Shown here one piece after another: positions 14,834-23,406 of a stretch of DNA of 64,000 nt (its first letter is position 1; every line of letters starts with the position of its first letter). Under the pieces are notes generated by a model, which was not told the origin of the DNA, ran no database searches, and saw only the letters and a program-made list of their open reading frames with translations. The stretch covers positions 804,689-868,688 of the forward strand of contig VZRN01001124.1 of NCBI GenBank assembly GCA_013397935.1. The letters run 5' to 3'. The stretch comes from Dasyornis broadbenti (Eukaryota > Chordata > Aves > Passeriformes > Dasyornithidae). The translations under genes were made by a program, and so were the position numbers.

Positions 14834-17700
14834 CCCTGGAGTGCCTGCGTGTGCCCTCCCGCCCTCTGCAGCGCTGGATTCATCCCCGTGTTTGCCATCC
14901 ATGTCGATCGATGTCAGAGCAACAGCACAAAGGGTTCGCACAGGGATGCGAAGGGGCCTGGGGTCCAGATGGGCAAACCTGGGCAGGGAGAGAATCCCTT
15001 CCCTGCCTCTGTCTGGAACCTGCCCCCTCCCACTCCTTTCACGGACAATACTTAATTATGCATCTCTCTCTCTTTTTAATTTCCTGGGATTTTGTTTTAG
15101 ATTGTCATTCTTAAGGACACTGGTAAGCACAGACTGGGCTTTCAGACCCAGAAGTCTCTTCTCAGTCTTCGGGAGGAGGAGAGATGGGAAAGAAATAACT
15201 TGAACCCTCATCCACCTCAGTTTCCCTTTCTTCCTGGAGCTGCCAGCTGTCTGAGGAGGAGCTGGAGGGGCAGCTGTGTCCCCTCAGCACCTCCTTGGCT
15301 CTGCTGACTTCGGGTCAAGAGTGAACGCTGCACAAAGGGGGCTTATCTCACTGCTGTTGGAGGCAGGGGTTGGGGGGTTGCTGGATCTGACAAGTTCGTT
15401 GGCTTGGAAACCTTCAGTCCTCCCTTCTCCCTTTTTAAAAATGAGTTGGACTTGAATGAATTCTGATTGTTACTATTGATTTTGTAATTATTTTTGTTTT
15501 AAAGCAAAGGGATGTCCCTCCTAACTAGGTGTCACAGGCACATCCAGGTGAGGTGCAGAAATAAGATGTCTGCTCTGTAGGGAACATGTCTGTGGGATCA
15601 CATGAATGTCCAAAGGTGCTTCCCTGCTTGGCTTCATGCAGGGAAGGGAAAGGAACTTGGGATCAAGTTATTTTTGTTTGGGGGTGTTTTTTGGGTTTCT
15701 TTTTTGTTGTTGTTGTTTTATTTGGTTTTGGGGTTTTTTTTGTTTTTGTTTTTTGTTTTGTTTGTTTTGTTTTATGGGGATTTTCTTTAGTTTTGTTTTG
15801 GTTCTGGTTTTTGTTTGGTTGTTTTTGTTTTTTTTTTTTTATTCAGGGTTGTAGAGAGGGAAAACCAAACAACAAGAAACCACTTACATTCCTTCAACCT
15901 GCCCACCCCCAGGGTGATAAATTGGTGGCTGCAGGTGTACATCAGCTGATGTAATTTTTTCCCAGCCTGACCCCAGGTGTGTGGAAGGAGGTACTGGCTC
16001 TCCACTTCTAGAGCTGCCCAACGCCATGGGGAGCAGCAGTAGAAATGCTGCACCTGTGGACTCACCCTGCCAGGTGAGAACACAAGGTCTGGTTGTGTTC
16101 TGATGTTTGCCTTGGGCGTGACTGGAGCCAGTGGGTGTGGAAGAGGCAAAGGATTCCCGTTCCCTGAGCAATGAACTGTTTGTGTGTCCATCACTTGTGG
16201 GAGCGAGTCCTCTGCATCACAAGAACATCCTGTTTGCTCCTGAAGTGGGGATCATTGGTGGGTGGCAGGGGGTAAATCCACACCTACAACCCACTCTGTC
16301 AAAGGGACGCTGCCCCAGCTAATATTACTTGTCAGAGGAGTTCCTCGTTCAGTACTCTCTTGGGCTGTGTAATTAATTCTAGTTTAAACGATCTTAAGTG
16401 TGAGATCTACCAACCTAGTGTGATCTTCTCCGTTATTTATTCCATTTGGTGCAATCCACCCAACTTTGGTGTTGAAATTAAACTGGTTGAATTTACTTTT
16501 CATTCCTTCTTTTTGCTTTATTCTCCAGGCGCCTGCTTGGTGTTTGTGTTTCGAATGTGTATTTGAATTAATTAAAAAAATATCCTTGTTTTTCATGTTT
16601 AAAAGAAAACCACCTCTGTTTCACTGTTCTTGGGTTAGGTTTTCATGAAACCTGTATGTTGAGGGCCTTCTTCCTTGATGCATTCTTTTTCTCTTCAAAA
16701 AACTTGTTCTGTGGCTGATTTGTTACTTGTCACTTTACATATGTGAATATTTTTCTTTTTTTCCCTTATTTCTTAATGACTTCTCTGTGTATCTGAGAAG
16801 GAATCTGTGCAAAGGCGATGATAGATGTCTGTGCTGTGTGTAGTGCTGTGATGCTGCTCTTGCTCTGGATTTCTCTTGGGTGGATTAAAAGAGAAAGATT
16901 TATTTTATTTTTTCCTTTAAGGTGCCCCATTCCTTGCTGCTTTTTGATTTGTGGGGAGGGTCCCCAAAAGAGACTTTGCTGATAAAAGTTGTGGGGTTTC
17001 ATCTTGCCTGCAAGGACTGTCCCCAGAAACTGGGTGACTTGTGGCTGCAGGAGTGGGTGTGGGGTGCAGGTTTGTATGGTGGTGTTAAGTTTGGAGGAAA
17101 ATTTGGTGATGTGAAGGGCTGAGGTTCAGAGAAAGCTCACTCTGTCCTTTAGCATGGTTTTAGAAACTTCTTTGTAAAACTGACTCTTCCTCCTAAAATT
17201 TCCAGCTTTTCTTCCACTGAGCAGGAGCCAGTGACCTAAATGAGGTTGATTTTTAGCTTCCTGGACATGTCCCTGAGCCAGCGGGATCTGGGGAGGTGGC
17301 CAGAGATAGCGTGGGACAGGCACCTCCCCCTCCTGCAGGCAGGCAGGGTCCTGCTTGCAAAAAGAAAAAAAAGAGTTTAAAGTGGGAGAATTTGCATCAA
17401 CTTAATTAATCACCTATTAACTGAAACCGCTCTGTACTGATTGCAGCACTGAGGAAAGTGTAAAGAAACACATCTCTGCTCCCCTCCCTGCAGGTGCCGC
17501 TTGTCCCTGGGGCAGGAGCCACGAGCCAGCACAACTCCTTGTCCATCCCACCTGTTCCTCTGGCAGAGGGTCCTTCACCCACCCCCAGGCCCTTTCCAGT
17601 AATTCCTTGTCCGTGTCAGCCTTGTCCCTTGCTCCCACCCTGACCGGGCTCTCTTGGCTCCTCTTGGGTTTCATGGTGTTCACTCTCCTTAAATACATTT
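14834..17700 (+). other. SLC25A22 3' UTR and intergenic DNA
   Basis: This follows the SLC25A22 stop codon. No canonical AATAAA is visible on the plus strand. ATTAAA variants occur near 16478 and 16570 and could serve as poly(A) signals, so the 3' UTR may run about 1.7 kb. The T/G-rich tract at 15669-15842 interrupts it. No other gene is supported. Confidence 0.5.
15669..15842 (+). repeat. T/G-rich low-complexity tract
   Basis: About 170 bp consist almost only of T and G, in interrupted runs such as TTTTTGTTTTTG and GTTGTTGTTG, ending in a pure T run. It lies in the probable SLC25A22 3' UTR. Reading frames through it give Phe/Leu/Val-rich peptides that are artefacts of composition. Confidence 0.9.
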
Positions 17701-17719
17701 TGCTGGAGCTGCCAGGTGC

Positions 17720-18555
17720 CCCTGTCCTGGGTTCGGGTGCATGGGTCAGTTTTGGCTTGTGGAGTTTCCTGTAACAAAAGGACAGAATTTCCTGGGGAAT
17801 TTTCCCTGGGCGGAAATTCCTACAATACAGAAGGAAAAATCCTGGCAACCAATAGGGAAATTCCTGGAACACAAAGTGAAACAGTCCTAGGGAGTTAAAT
17901 ATCCTGGATAACAAAGGGTAATTTTTCTGCAAGACAGTGTAGGAATTTCCAAGAGAACACTAAGGCCAAGTCCTTGAAAGCAAAGGGGGAAATATTCTGG
18001 GAATTTGTTGAAAGCACTGGGGGAAATTTCCTACAAGGCTATATGGGGGATAGCCTAGAAATAAAAGGAGGGAAATTCCAAGAAAGCAATGAGGAAATTT
18101 CATCAAATACCTGGGAAATTCCTGAAAAGCAAAAGTGACATTTTGGAAGAAAGTAACAGTGATATTTCCTAGAGGGGAAATTTCCCAGAATGCAAAGGAG
18201 GAATTGGTGGAAAGCAAAAGGGGAATTGCCTGGTTGGGAAATAATTTCTTGCTTCCCAGGGAGTAACAGTCATGGGAAAATTTCCTAGGAAAGCAATGGA
18301 GATCCTCTAAGCAGAGGGAAGAGTCCTAGACAGCAATGGAAGACTCCAGAGAGCAACGAAGACATTTCCCAGGAAGCAAGGGGGAAGTAGCCTGCGAAGT
18401 GACTGGGAAATTTCGTAGACAGCACTGGGGGAATTTTTAGGAAGGAAGTGGGAAATTTCCTGGAAACAAAAGGCAGTGTTCTGAAAAACCATGTAGAGTG
18501 CCTAGTAGACAGTAGGGAGAAGTTCCTGGAAAGAAGAAATTTCCACAACACCAAT
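17720..18555. repeat. Degenerate minisatellite with kappaB-like motifs, upstream of IRF7
   Basis: About 830 bp are built from degenerate repeats of a unit resembling GGGAAATTTCCTGGAAAGCA. Exact GGGAAATTCC or GGGAAATTTCC cores lie at 17855, 18021, 18070, 18113, 18175 and 18450, with near matches at 18274 and 18405. The spacing is irregular, so the array is old or interrupted. It ends about 730 bp upstream of the IRF7 start codon. The cores fit the general NF-kappaB consensus GGGRNNYYCC; binding is not shown. Minus-strand open frames across it repeat Phe-Pro-containing motifs and are products of the repeat. Confidence 0.75.
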
Positions 18556-19135
18556 CAGCACAGAGGGAAAGGCTGCAGAGGCTGCAGTCCGGTGCTGCAG
18601 CCCCAATGACCTCTCCACCACCTCCTGGTCCTTGGATAAGGAACTCGAAAAATCTCTCAGGGTGTTTGGGTTGTTTCTACAGCTCCCCACAGAGCTCAAA
18701 GGGGCTCGGGGAAGAGCCGGGCGGGCGCTGTGGCTGCCCGTGACCCGCCTCCTGTTGAGGGCACGGGCTGCTTCGCCTCTGCTTCGGTGCCGAGCGCTGT
18801 CCGCCGCACTTTGGCCTTTGGTGGCTTGTATTTTTTGACAGCACGGCTTTAGCGTGCAAGCCAAGGCAGCCGGGAGAAAAAGGATTAAAACAAACAACTG
18901 AACATGGCCCGGGGGTTTCCAGCCCCGGGAAGCCCCGGCGGGAGTGGGAGCGGCTGCGGCCGAGCCCCCGCGCTCCGGGTGCCTCACGCTCAGGTTGAGG
19001 TCCGGTTTATTTATTTTAATTATTAATAGTCTGGGGAAGGGGTTGCGCGGGGCTGCGCAGGAGCATTCCTGGGGGCCGGAGCATCTCCCGGGCACTCCCG
19101 GGAGCGGCGGCACCGCCCCGCGCGGGAGCGGCGGC

Positions 19136-19147
19136 ACTTTCGCTTTC
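19136..19147 (-). promoter_or_regulatory. ISRE in IRF7 promoter
   Basis: Read on the minus strand this is GAAAGCGAAAGT, which matches the interferon-stimulated response element consensus GAAANNGAAA. It lies about 135 bp upstream of the IRF7 start codon. Mammalian IRF7 is an interferon-induced gene driven by an ISRE bound by ISGF3 and IRFs, so the same control is likely here. Confidence 0.7.
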
Positions 19148-19155
19148 GGAAGGGA

Positions 19156-19172
19156 CACGTGATTTCCAGGAA
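19156..19172. promoter_or_regulatory. E-box and STAT (GAS) palindrome in IRF7 promoter
   Basis: CACGTG lies at 19156-19161 and TTCCAGGAA, a perfect TTCN3GAA STAT palindrome, at 19164-19172. Both are within 40 bp of the ISRE. Functional use is inferred from motif match and position only. Confidence 0.45.
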
Positions 19173-19280
19173 AACTGGAGTGGGCGGATAAGGGACCGGC
19201 AAGGAGGCGGCCGCCACCTTCGCCGAGATCACTGCCCGGCGCGGCACGACACGGCACAGCAGCACTGTGGTCCCGGCACC

Positions 19281-22200
19281 ATGGCAGCGCCGGAGGAGGG
19301 GTAAGCGGAGCCCAGCGTCACCGGGTGGCCCCGGGTCGCCGACCCCGGGTGGCCCCGGTCCCTCCGGTAACGGCCCCTCGCCCGCAGGGCAACCCAGAGG
19401 CTGAGGTTCGGGCCGTGGCTGCTGGACGCCATCAGCAGCGGGAGATACCGGGGGCTGTGCTGGATCGACCCTGCCCACACCATGTTCCGCGTCCCCTGGA
19501 AGCACAACGCCAGGAAGGACATCACCGACAGTGACCTGGAGGTCTTCAAGGTGGGTGGGATGGGTGTCACCAGCCGCGACTTGGAGATCCTGAAGGTGGG
19601 CGGGGTGGGGGTTGTCAGCAGCACCCTCAGGGTCTTCAAGATGGGTGGGATGGGTTTGATCCACAGTGCACTCAAGTTCTTCAGGGTAGGAGGGTTCTAG
19701 TGACCAGCAGCACCCTCAGGATCTTCAAGGGGGGGGTGAGATAGGATGGTGACCAGCAGCAAGTTGAGATCTTCGAGGTGGGTGGGATGTGGGAGATGGA
19801 AAGGTGGGAGAAGAGCAGTCATCCTTGAAAACCTCCATGCTCATGGAGCCAGGGACCCCATGCTCACCCCGCCTCCACCCCCAGGCCTGGGCCATGGTCA
19901 GTGGGCGGTATGAGGAAGGCTCCGAGGACCCAGCCAAGTGGAAGACCAACTTCCGCTGTGCCCTGAGCAGCACCCATATGTTCAAGCAGGAACAGGACAA
20001 TTCCAAGTGTGGCAATGACCCACACAAGGTCTTCTCCATTGTCTCAGGTGAGCCTCGCCCCATGGAGGGGCTGTGTTGAGTGGGGTGGGCAATCTCAGGA
20101 CCCCCCACTCCCGGTGCTCTTCTTTCAGCCACCCTCCAGCACAGCGAGGAGGGAGATTCCAGCATCGCTAACCCTGTGGTGGACCTGCAGCCAGCACAAC
20201 AGCAGCCGCAGGTAGCCTGGTGGGCACAGCAGACTGGGGGGGGTCCCTGCTGCCATTCCTCAGACATTGCACTTCCATGTCCTTGGGGTGCTCCCAAGCT
20301 GGAGTCCAGCACCTGGCCAAAATGTGGGCTGGGGCTGGTTGGATGTCCAGCAACCACAACAGTAAAATCCCATTCTCCTTCCCTTCCCAGCTGGTGTTTG
20401 ACCCCCAAGATATGGCCTCAGCAATTGCTCTCCCAGGTAAGCACTAGTCACACAATCTTTTTTGGGGGGTGATATGCTGCTAGGTTCATCTTGGGCTGAT
20501 TTTGTGGCTGTGAGACATCCCACCCACTGTGCTCCCCATTAGGAAGCACCGACCCCTCGATTCTGGAGAAGCTGCTGCAGCAGTGTGACATCTCCTCCCA
20601 TGACCTTCTCTCGCTGGACCCATTCTGGGTGCCCCTAGGTGAGACCAGCCCTGCTTGCAGGGTGCAGAGTGGGTGGCTGCCTGGGTGGGTCACCTCAGCA
20701 CCTTCCCACCGGTGGTTTCCCTGCAGGTGACACTCCCCACCAGGACCCCCTGCTCCAGCCTCACCAGGATGCCATGCTCCAGCCTCACCAGGACACCCTG
20801 CTCCAGCCTTACGCAGACCCCAGCCAAAACAGCTGCTTCCCTCCCATGGCATTTCCGCAATGCATGCCCGTGGTGGAGCAGCCGATCTTGGACACCTACC
20901 ACCCACCAGGCCTCATGCTGCCAGAGGAGACAGGTGGGTGCTGTGGGGCACGATCCAGCCCCAGCTGTGGGAATGCCATAATGGAGTTGGAAGATGCCAG
21001 GGTGCTGCCATGGGCATGCCATGCCAAAGCAGCTCCCACCCCACTGCATCCTGAATGGTGATGCCAATGCTGCTCATCTCCCACTGCAGGGGCTATGCCA
21101 CAGCTGTGCCACCTGACGGAGGACACAGTCCCCATACAGTACCCGGTGGAGGCGACGTTCTCCGTCCCTGCCGCCAGCCCTGCACCACAGCCACGGCTGC
21201 TAGTGGATAACACAGGTGAGGGTTATTCATTATTAATAGCTATAAATTATTATTATAATTTCTAACAGTAAATATGCTTGGGGGTGGCTGCAGTGGAGGA
21301 ATATTTCAGTTTGGAGGATGTGACTGCTGATCCCTTCCTGGTGCAGATGGCATCGTCTCCATCCTGGATGTCACCATCTACTACCGGGGGAAGCTGTTCC
21401 ACCAGCAGGAGGTTGGGGGCAGCCACTGCCTGCTGACATACCAGCCCCCCAATCTATCGGAGGCACCGTGCCCCTTGCATGTGGTGCACTTCCCCAGCCC
21501 TGCCAGCGTGGCTGACTGCAAGCAGCGGCGCATCACTGAGGAGCTGCTGGGCCTCGCGGGGCTGCTGCTGGAGCAACGCGATGACAAGGTCTTTGCCACC
21601 CGCCGGGAGAAGTGCAAGGTGTTCTGGGCCTTGTCCCAGCAGCTTGAGGGCGTCGAGGACCCCCCACCCAACCTGCTCTGCCGGGACCAGGAAACCCCCA
21701 TCTTTGACTTCCATGAGTTTTGCACAGGTGGGTAGGGGTATCACATTGTTCCCCATGTGTTGTTTCCTGCCCAGCCTGGTTTTGGGGCTCATGGGAGCCA
21801 GTACCAGGATCTTACAAGCATCCAAACCCTCCCAGCCCCTCTGTTCCCCTAGGCTTACCCCAAAACTGAGCCCTGTTTTGCCTCACAGAGCTGAGGGACT
21901 TCCGCAATGGCCAAAGGCAGCGATCCCCTGACTTCACCATCTACCTCTGCTTTGGCCAGGCCTTCTCCAAGACCAAGCCTAAGGAGTCCAAGCTTATCCT
22001 GGTTAAGGTGCAGTACCCAAAATCCACCACTATCCCACTGCTGCCCAAGGAAGGGGAGAGACTCATGGAAGCCAGGGGAGCTGGGACTCTTGAGTACCCA
22101 AGAAGAGGGACCCTTGAGGTCAAGGTGGATGGGAGATGGAGGGTCTGGGTGCCTGAAGAGGGACCCTTGGGGACTGAGGCAGATGGGATTCTGGGTGCCC

Positions 22201-22837
22201 AGGGCAGGGGACTCTTAGGTGATGGAGGGGTAATGGAGGTTCCTCAGCATCTCAGCAGGACCTCAGGGACCAGGGGAGGTGAGTGCTTGGGTGCACAAGG
22301 AGGGAGACTCTCAGTGTGCCATGGAGATGGGGTTCTGGAAGCCCTTGGGATCTGGGGCAGGTGGAAATCTGGATACCCAAGGAGGGGGTACCATTGGGAG
22401 CTGAGAGAGGTGGGGGAACTGAGTGACTGGGGAGGGGGACCCTTGGGGACCTGGGGAAACAGGGGGGAAGGGTGGGCAGCAGCCTGGGTCAGAGGACACT
22501 TGGGGTCTGGGTGGGATGGTGTGGAAGGCAGCTGCCCAGGGATGGGGACCCTCAGGGGTTGGGGGAGACAAAAGGTGCCCCAGACATCTCCTTCCTGCAC
22601 GCCAGGAGGACAGGGCCATGCAGGGTGTTGCAGCCACGTCAGGCAGCTGCCCCTAACCCTGCCTCTGACCCTGATGTTTTGCCGCTGCAGCTTGTGCCCA
22701 AGTTCTGCAAGTACTACTATGAGCAGGTGCTGCAGGAGGGAGCCTCATCCCTCGATAGCTGCACCATCAGCCTGCAGCTCTCCAACTCCTTCGACCTCAT
22801 GGAGCTCATCGAGCAGTACACCATGCAGCTGGGCTGA
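19281..22837 (+). CDS. IRF7: Interferon regulatory factor 7
   Basis: Eleven coding exons: 19281-19300, 19388-19550, 19885-20047, 20129-20211, 20391-20436, 20543-20638, 20727-20933, 21090-21215, 21347-21727, 21889-22007 and 22691-22837. Joined they give 516 codons plus TGA, with every phase consistent. The product is a transcription factor that, once phosphorylated after virus sensing, enters the nucleus and switches on type I interferon genes. The DNA-binding domain (about residues 8-115) has the five family tryptophans at 17, 32, 44, 63 and 80. An IRF-association domain runs from about 302 to 468. The C-terminal tail carries a serine cluster at 487, 488, 491, 495, 499 and 501, matching the regulatory phosphorylation region of mammalian IRF7. 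Residues 195-218 are three tandem 8-residue repeats. Birds are known to lack a separate IRF3, so this gene probably covers both roles. Confidence 0.95.
19533..19790 (+). repeat. 45-bp tandem repeat copying IRF7 exon 2/intron 2 boundary
   Basis: The end of exon 2 (GAGGTCTTCAAG, then GTGGGTGGGATG) is repeated downstream in intron 2. Copies of the AAG/GTGGG-type junction start at 19551 (the real donor), 19596, 19641, 19686, 19730 and 19778. The spacings are 45, 45, 45, 44 and 48 bp. The first three steps keep the exon 2 reading frame as diverging 15-residue units containing VFKVGGMG-like cores. Several copies keep a GT at the donor position. Confidence 0.85.
20738..20809 (+). repeat. 24-bp coding repeat in IRF7 exon 7
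   Basis: Three tandem 24-bp copies encode HQDPLLQP, HQDAMLQP and HQDTLLQP, residues 195-218 of IRF7. They lie in the proline- and glutamine-rich linker between the DNA-binding and IRF-association domains. Low divergence between copies suggests recent expansion and possible length variation between individuals or species. Confidence 0.9.
22008..22690 (+). repeat. G-rich minisatellite filling IRF7 intron 10
   Basis: The 683-bp intron is made largely of degenerate units resembling GAGGGACCCTTGGGGA followed by GGGTGCCCAAG, each roughly 45-50 bp. The plus (coding) strand is strongly G-rich with many GGG and GGGG runs. No stop codon occurs in the exon 10 frame through the intron, so the frame stays open to 22988. 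This is better explained by repeat composition than by coding function. Confidence 0.7.
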
Positions 22838-23406
22838 CCCCTCCTGCCCCACTCCCCATGGCCCCTGGCACAGGCAGCAGGACCACTGGGCACCCCAGGC
22901 TCTGCCAACCAGCACCCCCAACCCAAGGGCAGCTTCACTGACCAGTCCTGGAGCTCACACATTGCTTTTCCCCTCCGTCAGCTGCTAGTATGTGTTTTTG
23001 TGGAGTGCGGTCACTTACAGATTTATTTTCTTAATTTTTGCAAGTTAAAATATATATGTATAGAAATGTAGCTCTCTCTTGCTGCTGTTCCCTGGACATC
23101 TGCCTCTGCCATCAGTCTGAAATCTTCACCACACCCCTGTATGCCCAGAAACAGGGGTCCCTTCTCAGCCTTGTCTCAGCAAAGTCCCTGCTGGCAGGGG
23201 CAGGTTGGTATAGGAGAGCTTATCAGCACCTTCTTCCCCTTAAATCTGAGTAAATGAGGTGACTTCCTACATGTGAAGTTATGCATTTATTAATGTATTT
23301 ATTTCCATGCATTAAGGCTGCAAACATGACTTGCAAGCAGAGTGTGTTGAGGACAGCTTGGCTTTGGCTAAACAAAAGTAGTTCTTTGGTGAGTGCTGAC
23401 CTGGAG
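22838..23406. other. Short gap between convergent IRF7 and ROCO gene
   Basis: Only 569 bp separate the two stop codons, so both 3' UTRs must fit or overlap here. No AATAAA is visible for IRF7 on the plus strand; an A/T-rich stretch near 23045 is the only candidate region. The minus strand has two AATAAA signals, listed separately. Confidence 0.6.
23286..23303 (-). terminator. Two poly(A) signals for the ROCO gene
   Basis: Minus-strand AATAAA hexamers lie at 23286-23291 and 23298-23303, about 105-120 bp past the TAA stop of the MFHAS1-like gene. They imply a very short 3' UTR. Confidence 0.6.

Larger units (their letters stand above)
18690..19460 (+). promoter_or_regulatory. CpG-rich IRF7 promoter region
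   Basis: GC and CpG density rise sharply from about 18700 and continue across the first IRF7 exon. The part just upstream of the start codon contains GC boxes and the ISRE, E-box and GAS motifs listed separately. No TATA box is obvious, and the exact start of transcription cannot be read from sequence. Confidence 0.6.

Noticed and set aside
17960..18554. Minus-strand open frames of 85 and 89 codons with repeated Phe/Pro motifs
   Set aside because: They are a translation of the degenerate minisatellite upstream of IRF7; there is no conserved domain and the repetition follows the DNA unit.
18502..19257. 251-codon minus-strand open frame opposite the IRF7 promoter
   Set aside because: GC-rich composition suppresses stops; no recognisable protein and it runs into the minisatellite.
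22008..22988. 326-codon plus-strand open frame
   Set aside because: It is the G-rich minisatellite of IRF7 intron 10 continuing out of frame over exon 11; treated as a finding about the intron, not as a gene.
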